This document shows positions 36,614-45,623 of a DNA stretch of 64,000 bases, one piece after another. Position 1 is the stretch's first letter. The number at the start of each line of letters is the position of its first letter. Below the pieces are notes generated by a model. That model made no database searches. It was not told the DNA's origin and saw only the letters and a program-made list of their open reading frames with translations. The stretch comes from Acinetobacter pittii. Lineage in GTDB: Bacteria; Pseudomonadota; Gammaproteobacteria; Pseudomonadales; Moraxellaceae. The position numbers and the translations under genes were made by a program. The stretch lies in NCBI RefSeq assembly GCF_034067285.1, contig NZ_CP139286.1, positions 1,116,001 through 1,180,000 on the forward strand, written 5' to 3'.

Positions 36614-36868
36614 ATTACTTCCTCTTTGCTTATTGTTATATGTAGATTTGAATCATTTTAAAATCATGTATTCATATTCAGTTTATGCTTTTTATTACAG
36701 TGAGAATAGTGTCTTTTTTAGACAAAACTAGGTAGAAAATATTTTTATAAATATGACCTATGACACAAAAAAATATTAAGTTGAGAATTGGTTTAATTAA
36801 TTGAAGTTGAAGGATATTTAAATCTAAATCATCTCTGCTATATTATAAAAATATATTGGGGATAACGC

Positions 36869-38626
36869 ATGAATGCACATGTAGAAATAGACACGTATTG
36901 GTGTCTAGAACAACTATTACAAGAAGGCCGTATAACAGAACGAGATAAATTACTGGTACAGTCAAGCCACCGCCAAAAAGACCAGTTAAAGTGGCACCCT
37001 TTACAGTGGATTGCACATTTTAATTTAAAAGATCAGCAGCATACACACGCTCATTTAAGTTTAAACCGCTTATGTTTATGGTTTGCAGATCGGGTTCAGC
37101 TACCTCTATTTGTGATCGATCCTTTAAAGGCCGATGTCAGCGCTTTAACGCAGGTCATGTCACAAGAGTTTGCCATTCGCAATCATATTTTAGCTGTTGA
37201 AATTCATGCTGACCGAATCGTGATTGGAACAGATCAACCATTTCAAACAGATTGGCTCAATAACCTTGAACGAAGTCTAGCGCCTAAAAAAATTGAACGG
37301 GTACTGCTTAATCCCGAACAGTTACAGCGTTATTTGCGAGAATATTATCAAGTGAGTCGCGCAGTAAACTCGGCTCAAAAAGATGCAGCGCATGACCGTG
37401 ACAGTAAAAATGTTGAAGCGCTTTTGCAGCTTGGTGATAGTCAAAACCCAGATGCTAATGATCAGCATATTGTTAAATTGGTCGACTGGATTTTACAGTT
37501 CGCATTTGAGCAGAGTGCCAGTGATATTCACATGGAACCACGTAAAGACAATGGTAAAGTCCGGTTCCGTATTGATGGCGTTTTGCACACCATTTATAAC
37601 ATGCCTTCAAATACACTGACCGCCGTGATTTCTCGGATTAAAATTTTAGGACGTTTGAATGTAGCGGAAAAACGTAAACCACAAGATGGCCGGTTAAAAA
37701 CACGGACACCTAAAGGGCAAGAAACCGAATTACGTTTATCAACCTTACCAACAGCATTTGGTGAGAAACTGGTCATGCGAATTTTTGATCCTGATGTGCT
37801 GGTGCGTTCTTTTCAGCAATTGGGTTTTGAAGAGCGTTTATTACAACAGTGGCAACAATTAACAAAAAATAGCCACGGCATTATTTTGGTTACCGGTCCT
37901 ACAGGTTCAGGTAAAACAACTACGCTATATTCTTCTTTAAAACAGCTCGCAACTGAGCAGGTCAATGTATGTACTATTGAAGATCCGATTGAAATGCTAG
38001 AGCCTAGTTTTAACCAAATGCAGGTGAATAATGCAATTGAATTAGGTTTTGCAGATGGCGTGCGTGCGCTGATGCGACAAGACCCAGACATTATTATGAT
38101 TGGTGAAATTCGTGACCAAGACACGGCAAATATGGCGATTCAGGCAGCATTAACAGGGCATTTAGTATTATCAACTTTACATACCAATGATGCGCCGTCT
38201 AGTTTGACTCGTTTGCATGATTTGGGTGTACAACCATTTCTGACTGCCGCAACAATTTTAGGTGTTCTTGCACAGCGTTTAGTACGACAGCTTTGCCCCC
38301 CTTGTAAACAAAAAACTCATATTAATGAGGACGAGTGGGAACACCTAACATTTGACTATATTATGGAAATGCCTGAAACAGTTTATCAAGCAGTAGGCTG
38401 TGAAGAATGTCGTCATACAGGTTATAAGGGGCGAATTGGTATTTATGAATTTATGCCAGTCAGTCTTGAGCTTAAGCATCTTATTAGCAGTCATGGGACG
38501 TTAAATGATTTGAGAACTCAAACTAAAAAAGAAGGTATAGAACCTTTAAGAATTGCTGGGGCCCGTAAGGTGATTGAAGGGCTTACGACATTAGAAGAGG
38601 TATTGCGGGTTGTGCCATTAAATTAA
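36869..38626 (+). CDS. gspE: GspE/PilB-type secretion ATPase, orphan
   Basis: 585 residues. N-terminal MshEN-like region (about 1-190), linker, then the ATPase: IHMEPRKDNGKVRFRIDGVL (Asp-box region), Walker A GPTGSGKTTT (about 342-351), Walker B QDPDIIMIGEIRDQDTA, His-box TGHLVLSTLHTND. The Zn tetracysteine motif is CPPC (475-478) and CEEC (511-514). The family powers pseudopilus or pilus assembly at the inner membrane. No other gsp or pil gene is adjacent. Acinetobacter has scattered T2SS genes, so gspE is the best guess, but PilB-like remains possible. Confidence 0.85.
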   Translation: MNAHVEIDTYWCLEQLLQEGRITERDKLLVQSSHRQKDQLKWHPLQWIAHFNLKDQQHTHAHLSLNRLCLWFADRVQLPLFVIDPLKADVSALTQVMSQEFAIRNHILAVEIHADRIVIGTDQPFQTDWLNNLERSLAPKKIERVLLNPEQLQRYLREYYQVSRAVNSAQKDAAHDRDSKNVEALLQLGDSQNPDANDQHIVKLVDWILQFAFEQSASDIHMEPRKDNGKVRFRIDGVLHTIYNMPSNTLTAVISRIKILGRLNVAEKRKPQDGRLKTRTPKGQETELRLSTLPTAFGEKLVMRIFDPDVLVRSFQQLGFEERLLQQWQQLTKNSHGIILVTGPTGSGKTTTLYSSLKQLATEQVNVCTIEDPIEMLEPSFNQMQVNNAIELGFADGVRALMRQDPDIIMIGEIRDQDTANMAIQAALTGHLVLSTLHTNDAPSSLTRLHDLGVQPFLTAATILGVLAQRLVRQLCPPCKQKTHINEDEWEHLTFDYIMEMPETVYQAVGCEECRHTGYKGRIGIYEFMPVSLELKHLISSHGTLNDLRTQTKKEGIEPLRIAGARKVIEGLTTLEEVLRVVPLN

Positions 38627-38632
38627 ATTTTT

Positions 38633-38649
38633 CTTAAGATTCACCTCAT
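38633..38649 (+). promoter_or_regulatory. Possible QseB/PmrA-type box upstream of ygiW-like gene
   Basis: CTTAAG-N5-CCTCAT, a degenerate direct repeat resembling the YTTAAK-N5-YTTAAK box of PmrA/QseB regulators, about 58 bases before the start codon and above a possible TATGCT -10. The second half matches at only four of six positions. Confidence 0.3.
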
Positions 38650-38706
38650 TTATGCTTGATTTAATTGCTTTATCCCAAGAGGGAACCATAAACAGAGGGT
38701 AATAAT

Positions 38707-39066
38707 ATGAATATGCTTAAAGTAATGTTGATGACTGCTGGTATGACTGCTGCTGGCGTAGTTGTCGCGAATACACCAGTGAATCAAGCTGCAATTGCTC
38801 CAGCAACTGTTACAACGGTCAAACAGGCATTAACCTCAAAAGACAATACACCGATCAAGTTACATGGTCAGGTTGTAAAGTCTTTAGGTGATGAAAAATA
38901 TCAATTTCTTGACAAGACGGGTAGCATTACAATTGATGTAGATGATGAACTTTGGCAAGGTCGTCCTATTTCAGCCAATACAAATGTAACTTTAATTGGT
39001 GAAGTAGACATTGATTATAAACCTTTAAAACGCGTAGAAATTGATGTGGATCAAGTTCAGTTTTAA
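38707..39066 (+). CDS. ygiW: YgiW/YdeI-type OB-fold (BOF) periplasmic protein
   Basis: 119 residues. Signal peptide about 1-21 (GMTAAGVVVA), then a single BOF domain: VKQALTSKDNTPIKLHGQVV, SLGDEKYQFLDKTGSITIDV, and NTNVTLIGEVDIDYKPLKR. Family members are periplasmic stress-tolerance proteins (peroxide, metals, antimicrobial peptides). It lies upstream of a two-component pair, the same order as E. coli ygiW-qseB-qseC, which strengthens both calls. Confidence 0.85.
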   Translation: MNMLKVMLMTAGMTAAGVVVANTPVNQAAIAPATVTTVKQALTSKDNTPIKLHGQVVKSLGDEKYQFLDKTGSITIDVDDELWQGRPISANTNVTLIGEVDIDYKPLKRVEIDVDQVQF

Positions 39067-39170
39067 TTCATGAGTCTGTAGATCTACTTTTAGCCGCATT
39101 TAAATCATGCGGCTTTGCTTTTTTTATAAAGGCTTGGCAAGATCAAATCAGGATATAATAGGAAAAATAG

Positions 39171-39833
39171 ATGAGAATTTTGCTTGCAGAAGATGATCGC
39201 TCTCAAGCTGAAAGCATTCAATCATGGTTAGAGTTAGACGGTTATCAAGTAGACTGGGTTGAAAGAGGTGACTATGCACTTACGGCAATCGAACAGCATG
39301 ATTATGACTGTATTTTACTTGATCGGGGGCTACCTCAACTGGCTGGTGAAAAGGTTTTAACAACGATCCGCCATAAACAAAAAAATGTTCCTGTTATTTT
39401 TATTACTGCACGTGACAGCATTCATGATCGGGTAGAGGGGCTAGATTTAGGCGCAAATGATTATTTGGTTAAGCCTTTTAGTTTAGAAGAATTATCGGCT
39501 CGCATCCGCGCTCAATTACGCAAACAAACTTTGAGTCAGCAATCAATTTTAACGTGGGGCGATCTGCAACTCGACACACAAGCAAAAGTTGTATTAAGTG
39601 CTGGAAAGTCTATCGATTTAACGGCAAAAGAATTTCAGATATTACGTAAGCTTATGGTACATCCCGAGCATATTATTACCCGTGATCAATTAGAAGAAGC
39701 ACTCTATGCATGGGGTGAAGAAATTGAAAGTAACGCGATTGAAGTATTTATTTATCAGCTTCGAAAAAAAATTGGAAGTAGCAGTATTAAAACCATACGG
39801 GGGCTAGGCTACCGTATGGGAGATTTAAAATGA
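39171..39833 (+). CDS. qseB: OmpR/PhoB-family response regulator, QseB-like
   Basis: 220 residues. The receiver domain has the acidic pocket AEDD (7-9), phospho-acceptor Asp51 in CILLDRGLP, Thr in FITARD, and Lys in YLVKPFS. The C-terminal winged helix (IDLTAKEFQILRKLMVHPEH; YQLRKKIGSSSIKTIRGLGYR) binds DNA. Its start is 104 bases after ygiW and its end overlaps the kinase start by four bases. PmrA is a close relative; the ygiW neighbour favours QseB. Confidence 0.88.
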   Translation: MRILLAEDDRSQAESIQSWLELDGYQVDWVERGDYALTAIEQHDYDCILLDRGLPQLAGEKVLTTIRHKQKNVPVIFITARDSIHDRVEGLDLGANDYLVKPFSLEELSARIRAQLRKQTLSQQSILTWGDLQLDTQAKVVLSAGKSIDLTAKEFQILRKLMVHPEHIITRDQLEEALYAWGEEIESNAIEVFIYQLRKKIGSSSIKTIRGLGYRMGDLK

Positions 39834-41170
39834 AATCGAATCGCTCATCCTTACAGTCGCAACTGGTTAAAACCACGATGTGGAGCAGCGTTGTGGTGGG
39901 GCTGTTGGCATTAAGTTTACTCACCATATTTTCGATCTATCACAACATGTCAGTGCAAGACGAAATCATGGATGAAATTTCAGATACTTTGCTGGTTTCT
40001 GACCTTTCTGGACACTCCATGAAACAGTTTGATGAGCTGAGTGATGAATTTGATATTCAATATGAGTTATTAAACACAGGCCAAGTATTGACCCATTCTC
40101 ATAGCTATCAGCATGAACTTTTTGAACAGGGTAACTTGTCAGAAGGATTCTCATATTTTTGGTTTGATGGTCAATTATGGCGTAGTCTGGCTGCACAACA
40201 AGAAGACTCTCAACTACAAGTTGAAGTTTTTCAACCAATGAGTACACGTGTTGAAGAGGTACTTAAAGCACTTGCCGGATATAGCGGCCTTATGGTGTTG
40301 TTCTGGCTGCTGCAATGGGTGATTGTAAGTTGGCGTACCGGGCATCAATTGGCTGCACTAAATTTACTTTCGAAGCGAATTGCTCAAAAAACTGCATCAA
40401 ATTTAGAACCAATTCAAGAACCAGATGTCATTACAGAAATTCAACCTGTTATAGATGCTTTAAATCAGTTGCTTGCAAGATTGCAAAGGGCTCTCGTTGC
40501 TGAACAGCGTTTTACCGCAGATGCTTCGCATGAGCTACGTTCTCCGTTATCCGCCATACAAATGCGTCTTCAAGTTTTACAGCGTAAATACCAGCATCTT
40601 CCGGAGCTTCATCAAGATTTTGAACGTATACAAGAAGACGTTTCTAGAAGTACAAAGATACTTGAAAATTTACTCCTGCTTGCTCGTTTGGAACCGAATG
40701 AAGCTGAGCAGCCACAACTTCCTAAGACAGTTATCGATTTAAATTACTTACTGGCAAGAGTTATTGAAACTGTAGATTTAGATGCGAAAGCTAAACAGAT
40801 GTTGATAGAGACAAATACTTTATCGACAGAAACTAAAACGTTTGCAAATGAAGAATTACTATTTATTGCTTTTAGAAATTTATTTGATAACGCCATTCGT
40901 TATAGCCCGAATTTAGGCTCTATTCATGTTGAGATTGGTCGTCATGAACAGCAAATTAAGGTGTCAATTGAAGACACGGGAAATGGGGTGGATGATGAGG
41001 TGTTGCTACGATTAGGGCAGCGTTTTTTTCGGGTACTCGGTACTCAGCAGCAAGGTTCTGGGTTAGGAATTTCAATTACGCGAAAAATTATTGAATTGCA
41101 TAATGGCACATTACATTTTATGCATGCCGAACAAGGTGGTCTGAGGGCAGAGATTATTCTTCCTTCATAA
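39830..41170 (+). CDS. qseC: Sensor histidine kinase, QseC-like
   Basis: 446 residues. Two spans (about 18-40 and 145-165) flank a periplasmic domain of about 100 residues. The HisKA H-box is TADASHELRSPLSAIQMRLQ (His about 233), the N-box FRNLFDNAIRYSP, and the ATP lid motifs EDTGNGVDDEV and GSGLGISIT. It is co-translated with the response regulator by an ATGA overlap. The signal is unknown in Acinetobacter; the E. coli catecholamine/AI-3 assignment should not be assumed. Confidence 0.88.
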   Translation: MKSNRSSLQSQLVKTTMWSSVVVGLLALSLLTIFSIYHNMSVQDEIMDEISDTLLVSDLSGHSMKQFDELSDEFDIQYELLNTGQVLTHSHSYQHELFEQGNLSEGFSYFWFDGQLWRSLAAQQEDSQLQVEVFQPMSTRVEEVLKALAGYSGLMVLFWLLQWVIVSWRTGHQLAALNLLSKRIAQKTASNLEPIQEPDVITEIQPVIDALNQLLARLQRALVAEQRFTADASHELRSPLSAIQMRLQVLQRKYQHLPELHQDFERIQEDVSRSTKILENLLLLARLEPNEAEQPQLPKTVIDLNYLLARVIETVDLDAKAKQMLIETNTLSTETKTFANEELLFIAFRNLFDNAIRYSPNLGSIHVEIGRHEQQIKVSIEDTGNGVDDEVLLRLGQRFFRVLGTQQQGSGLGISITRKIIELHNGTLHFMHAEQGGLRAEIILPS

Positions 41171-41172
41171 AA

Positions 41173-41204
41173 AATAGCATGGTTACCCATGCTATCCATT
41201 TTTT
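41173..41204 (+). terminator. Terminator of the ygiW-qseBC unit
   Basis: Stem ATAGCATGG / CCATGCTAT with a TTAC loop, three bases after the kinase stop, then CCATTTTTTG. Confidence 0.8.
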
Positions 41205-41242
41205 GTTTTCCCACGAATATTATTGAAACGCGAGTGTATTTT

Positions 41243-41413
41243 TTATTTAGTTAAAATTAGACGATTGTTGCGAGTGAGGCGTAAACGATATTCCTCGCCA
41301 GCATGCATAATGCGGATTTCACGGCCTAATGCAAATAGGTTGTTAGAATGTAACATTGGTAAGGCGTGAGCTGTGTCATTGTTACGAGTAAATAAGCTAA
41401 AAGGTGCGTTCAT
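41243..41413 (-). CDS. hemP: Hemin uptake protein HemP
   Basis: 56 residues from the ATG at 41411-41413, with GGAG upstream. The C-terminal two thirds match HemP: LFALGREIRIMHAGEEYRLR then LTRNNRLILTK. HemP is a small protein found with haem/siderophore uptake genes and is strongly iron-regulated. A Fur box lies about 35 bases upstream. It stands alone here, with no receptor or haem ABC transporter in the window. Longer in-frame starts would read through the Fur box and are rejected. Confidence 0.85.
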   Translation of the reverse strand: MNAPFSLFTRNNDTAHALPMLHSNNLFALGREIRIMHAGEEYRLRLTRNNRLILTK

Positions 41414-41447
41414 TTGTTGTGCTCCGTGGTATGTTCTTGAACGATTT

Positions 41448-41466
41448 AAATGATAATCATTATCGA
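41448..41466 (-). promoter_or_regulatory. Fur box upstream of hemP
   Basis: Minus strand GATAATGATTATCATTT agrees with the 19-base Fur consensus at about 15 positions. It lies between the divergent hemP and Nudix-ThiE starts and could affect both. Confidence 0.8.
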
Positions 41467-41549
41467 ATAGATCTGTCAATGAGATTTTTAAGATTTTATA
41501 AAATGATAAAATTTGCTTACACTTGAGAAAAGTTTTAGAGAGTAGAAAA

Positions 41550-42446
41550 ATGCCCAAACCGATTGTTGATGTCGCAATAGCTATCTTAATTCATCGTGGA
41601 AAAATATTAGTTGGATGGCGCCAAGAAGAGCAACATCAAGGCGGAAAGCATGAGTTTCCCGGAGGAAAGGTTGAGCAGGGTGAAACGCCAGAAGAAGCCT
41701 GCCGCCGTGAAATCTATGAAGAGGTGGGTATTGGTTTAAAAGATTGGCATCAGTTTAATTATATTCACCATGAATATGATGACATTATCGTCAACCTTCA
41801 TTTGTTCCATAGTTATGTACCTGATGAGTTATTAAATCTTATTCACCAACCATGGGCATGGTACACACGTGATCAGCTACTTCATTTAAACTTCCCTAAA
41901 GCCAATAAAAACATCATAAAACGACTCTATTGGCCTCATCTCATCAAAATTAGCAATACGCTTAAACCTCTAGAAAACAGTGATGTCTTATTGTATTGGC
42001 GTATTGAAGAATTTGAACCGCAGTATATAGAGCAATTAACTGCTTTAGATGAAGGGCAACGATCAAATTTAATTATAAATGTAGATATCTGGCAGCAATT
42101 AAGCCCTGAATTACAAAAACAGATTAAGACCGTTCATTTAAAACAATCTCAACTCATGAATTTGCATAAAGGCGATTTAACAGTGGGGGTGCGATATATT
42201 GCCGCTTGTCATGATGCAGTTTCTTTAAAACAGGCTCAGCAGATTGGTTGTGATGCTGTTTTTATTAGTCCTGTAAAAACAACAGCGACTCATCCCGAAG
42301 CTGTGGCATTAGGTTGGGAGCGTTTTAGTGAGCTTGCCCAAAATAGCCAGATTCCGGTTTTTGCTTTAGGGGGAGTACATCCGGACGATTTAGCCACTGC
42401 ACAGCAGCATGGTGCATATGGCTTAGCGGGTATTCGTAATTTCTAA
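41550..42446 (+). CDS. Nudix hydrolase (MutT-like) fused to a thiamine-phosphate-synthase-like domain
   Basis: 298 residues from the ATG at 41550. Domain 1 (about 1-130) has a complete Nudix box, GGKVEQGETPEEACRREIYE then EVG, and begins VDVAIAILIHRGKILVGWR like MutT (8-oxo-dGTP cleansing). Domain 2 (about 145-298) is ThiE-like: HLKQSQLMNL, VRYIAACHDAVSLKQAQQIG, ISPVKTTATHP, VFALGGVHPDDLATAQQHGA. This fusion is recurrent in gammaproteobacteria. The ThiE part lacks much of the canonical active site I would expect, so thiamine synthesis is not assumed. Confidence 0.85.
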   Translation: MPKPIVDVAIAILIHRGKILVGWRQEEQHQGGKHEFPGGKVEQGETPEEACRREIYEEVGIGLKDWHQFNYIHHEYDDIIVNLHLFHSYVPDELLNLIHQPWAWYTRDQLLHLNFPKANKNIIKRLYWPHLIKISNTLKPLENSDVLLYWRIEEFEPQYIEQLTALDEGQRSNLIINVDIWQQLSPELQKQIKTVHLKQSQLMNLHKGDLTVGVRYIAACHDAVSLKQAQQIGCDAVFISPVKTTATHPEAVALGWERFSELAQNSQIPVFALGGVHPDDLATAQQHGAYGLAGIRNF

Positions 42447-42461
42447 TGAGAAAATAAATAA

Positions 42462-42489
42462 GCATTAAAAGCTAAAGGGCTTTTAATGC
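42462..42489 (-). terminator. Terminator overlapping the end of the TPR lipoprotein gene
   Basis: Stem GCATTAAAAGC / GCTTTTAATGC with a six-base loop. On the minus strand the TAG stop of the lipoprotein gene is in the loop/3' arm, then TTATTTATTTT follows. Confidence 0.8.
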
Positions 42490-43020
42490 TTGCTGTGCTT
42501 CTTGAACAGTTTTTTGATTATTGCGTTGTTGACCAGCTTTTAAGATGACCAACCAAAGCTGCTTTTTCATTGGCTGACTTTGGGCAAAGCTCAAACCACG
42601 TCGTGCTAAAGACTCAGCATTAGAATATTGTTGTTTATGATTTGCCGTAAGTGCAAGAAATAAATAAGTCTCAGCTGCTTGCGGTGCTAAACGCTGTGCT
42701 TGAAGTGCATAGCGCTCAGCCTCTGACCATTGCTGGTTTTTATAAGCCTGCTGCGTTTTTTGCATTAACACTTTAAATGCCGGTAGCTGGCTGCCATCAT
42801 CACTAAAATGTTGAGGCTTTTTTTGCTGAGGAACAATCACCTGTAAATTTTTGCGTTGAATTTCCGGATGGTCATAAGGCGTAATTTTTACGCCTGATGG
42901 AGTTTCCGTCTTTTTAACAGGAGGAGTAGGTGTTTTCTGTTTGGAGTCAGAATGATCAGGCAAAGTTGTACAGCCAACCATAAGAACAGCACCAATATAA
43001 AAAACACCTTTCTTCAACAT
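42472..43020 (-). CDS. TPR-containing outer membrane lipoprotein next to mrcB
   Basis: 182 residues. Lipoprotein signal ending LMVGC (Cys17), a Thr/Pro/Lys-rich linker to about 65, then tetratricopeptide-like repeats: AFKVLMQKTQQAYKNQQWSE, AERYALQAQRLAPQAAETYL, NAESLARRGLSFAQSQP. It begins 21 bases after mrcB on the same strand. That proximity and the TPR fold suggest a regulator or scaffold for PBP1b, by analogy with lipoprotein activators, but it is not LpoB by sequence. Confidence 0.75.
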   Translation of the reverse strand: MLKKGVFYIGAVLMVGCTTLPDHSDSKQKTPTPPVKKTETPSGVKITPYDHPEIQRKNLQVIVPQQKKPQHFSDDGSQLPAFKVLMQKTQQAYKNQQWSEAERYALQAQRLAPQAAETYLFLALTANHKQQYSNAESLARRGLSFAQSQPMKKQLWLVILKAGQQRNNQKTVQEAQQALKAL

Positions 43021-43041
43021 ATCCTAATTTCCTGTTAACGC

Positions 43042-45438
43042 TTAGTTGTTATAACTACCACTCGATATTACATGCGTGTTGTTTGCCAGATCTTGTTCCA
43101 TCTGGTTTTCACTTTCACGAATATAACTGTCGGTATTATCATCCTGAGATTCAGGAATTGTGTTATCACTTTGTGGTGTATATGTTGGATCAACTTGATA
43201 ATAAGGTGCTCCACACGGGGTAGCGCGGTGCGGAACCGTATGCGTTAACATTGGAATATACATAGCACCATCACAAGCTTGAGCAGATAAATCACCAGTT
43301 GCACGGTCAATCCACTGCCACTGTACAGTGTCTGGTTGACGTAGATTCACAGGGGTTTGACGTAATTGTTTCATCACATTAATCCATACTGGCAACGCAC
43401 CAGATGAACCCGTTAATCCTGTTACTTTGTTGTCATCTAAACCTAACCAAACTACAGCAACGTGATTACCTGAGTAACCCGCAAACCATGAGTCACGTGT
43501 ATCGTTAGTCGTACCTGATTTACCTGCCAATTTTAAAGCTGGAGATAAGCTGTTATAAGCTGAGCGACCCGTACCTGAAGACATGACCTGTTGTAGGCCA
43601 TAATTCATGATATAGCCAACAGATGGATCAATTGTTTGTTGAACATTAAGGCCATAACGATCAAGTAGGCGGCCGTTGGCATCTACGACAGATCGAATCG
43701 CACGTGTTGGATATTTAAAACCACCTGTAGCGAAGTTCTCATAGATTCCCAATACTTCCATTGGTGACATATTGACTGCCCCAAGGAAAATAGAAGGGTA
43801 GGCAGGAATTGTTGACTCGACACCAAATTTTCTTAAATTATTGGTAAAAGTAGATAAACCAAACTCTTGACCCAAGCGTACAGCCGATAGGTTATATGAG
43901 TTTGCTAATGCTTCACTCAAGCTTACAATGCCATGTCCGCCACCACTATAGTTTTTAGGCGTCCAGCTTTTACCACCATCTACAGGAACACTAATTGGTG
44001 CGTCTTCAATTTGGGTTGCCCAGTTGTAGCGTCCTGATTCAATAGCACTTAAATAAATTACAGGTTTCAATAAAGAACCGACTTGACGTTTTGCATCTAA
44101 CGCACGGTTGAAACCAGTAAAGTCTTGTGTAGAGCCAACTGCTGCAACCAGTTCGCCATTTTCAGGATGCGCAATGAGTACAGCACCTTGTAAATTTTTC
44201 AAACGTGATGGATTACTATTTGCCAAGCGATCTACAGAAGCTTTAAAAGCATTTTGAACTTGCGTTTGAGTAATTGGGTCTAAAGTCGTAAAAATACGTA
44301 AACCCTGATTAGTTAAATCACTTTCTTGATATTCTGTACGTAATTGACGACGCACAATATCTAAAAAGTCTGGGAATTTTGCAGGACCTAAACTTGGTTT
44401 ACTTAGCACATTTAAAGGACGTGCAATTTCATCTTCATATTCTGATTGAGTTAAATAACCCATTACACGCATGTTATTTAACACGGTATCGCGGCGTTTT
44501 TTCGCACCTTCAGGGTTTTTCCAAGGATTATATAAAGAAGGACCTTGCACCAAACCGACTAAATAAGCTTGTTGTGAAACATTCAGTTCACGTAATGGTA
44601 AACCAAAATAAAATTGTGAAGCCAAACCATAGCCATTAATTGAGTAGCTACCATTTTGGCCCAAATTTACTTCATTTAAATAGGCTTCTAAAATTTCACC
44701 TTTGCTGTAATGTAGCTCAATGAGCAAAGCCATTAATGCTTCATTAACTTTACGTTTTAAGGTGCGTTCAGGTGTAAGGTAGAAGTTTTTAACTAATTGT
44801 TGAGTTAGGGTGGAACCACCTTGACGCTTTCCGCCTGTAATATTACTCACCAATGCACGAGCAGTACCACGAATTGAAACTCCGTGATGATGATAGAAAT
44901 TACGATCTTCTGTTGAAATTAAAGCTTCAATGAGTGGTTTAGGAACCTTATTCAGTTTAATTAGAACACGGTCTTCATTATGTTGAGGATAGATCCCTCC
45001 AATTAATAAAGGTTCTAATCGTGCAACACCTGTTGAAGAGGGTTTTGTGCTACGAACCTCAGCAACTTGATCATTTGCAAAACTTAACTCTAGTACCTGT
45101 TCTGGTTCAACACTATCGCCGTAATCAAAACCACGCGTGTGGATATACATATTGCTACCTTGAGCAACATACGTTCCAGACTTGTCATAATTACTTGAAG
45201 CTTTGTAACCCAAAAGTTTTAATTCTTGAGTGAAGTTTGCTTGGGTAATAGGCGCATTGTTATAAATTTCTAAAGGTCGTGCGAACACTTTGGCAGGAAT
45301 ATCCCACCGTTGCCCTTCAAATTTTTCACGGATAATATTATCTAGACGAATCAGATAGATACTAAGAGCAATAAAAGCACCAATGACCAAAATGGAAAAG
45401 ATTAGTGCAAAGAAACCGATACCACGTTCAAACTTCAT
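43042..45438 (-). CDS. mrcB: Bifunctional penicillin-binding protein 1b
   Basis: 798 residues from the ATG at 45436-45438. A short cytoplasmic start, one span (about 8-30), UB2H region (WDIPAKVFARPLEIYNNAPI), then the GT51 transglycosylase with the catalytic Glu in ISTEDRNFYHHHGVS and GGSTLTQQLVKNF. The transpeptidase domain has SLLK (active Ser, VGSLLKPVIYL), SYN (ANSYNLSAVRLG) and KSGT (AGKSGTTND). It polymerises and crosslinks peptidoglycan at the inner membrane. The C-terminal tail is long, Asn/Asp-rich and disordered. Confidence 0.95.
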   Translation of the reverse strand: MKFERGIGFFALIFSILVIGAFIALSIYLIRLDNIIREKFEGQRWDIPAKVFARPLEIYNNAPITQANFTQELKLLGYKASSNYDKSGTYVAQGSNMYIHTRGFDYGDSVEPEQVLELSFANDQVAEVRSTKPSSTGVARLEPLLIGGIYPQHNEDRVLIKLNKVPKPLIEALISTEDRNFYHHHGVSIRGTARALVSNITGGKRQGGSTLTQQLVKNFYLTPERTLKRKVNEALMALLIELHYSKGEILEAYLNEVNLGQNGSYSINGYGLASQFYFGLPLRELNVSQQAYLVGLVQGPSLYNPWKNPEGAKKRRDTVLNNMRVMGYLTQSEYEDEIARPLNVLSKPSLGPAKFPDFLDIVRRQLRTEYQESDLTNQGLRIFTTLDPITQTQVQNAFKASVDRLANSNPSRLKNLQGAVLIAHPENGELVAAVGSTQDFTGFNRALDAKRQVGSLLKPVIYLSAIESGRYNWATQIEDAPISVPVDGGKSWTPKNYSGGGHGIVSLSEALANSYNLSAVRLGQEFGLSTFTNNLRKFGVESTIPAYPSIFLGAVNMSPMEVLGIYENFATGGFKYPTRAIRSVVDANGRLLDRYGLNVQQTIDPSVGYIMNYGLQQVMSSGTGRSAYNSLSPALKLAGKSGTTNDTRDSWFAGYSGNHVAVVWLGLDDNKVTGLTGSSGALPVWINVMKQLRQTPVNLRQPDTVQWQWIDRATGDLSAQACDGAMYIPMLTHTVPHRATPCGAPYYQVDPTYTPQSDNTIPESQDDNTDSYIRESENQMEQDLANNTHVISSGSYNN

Positions 45439-45623
45439 AAAAATGAGATAAAACCCTAACAATGCCTGTAATGATGCGATAGCTTGTCATCAATTTGCAA
45501 TGATAAAACTGTGAATAATTAGAAAACTTAGATTGAATTTTACAGCATCTTGTAGTTATGTTTTTTTAAATTAATCAGGTTAATGTTATTATAGGCAAGT
45601 ATCGCAGCGGAGCTTACTCATTC

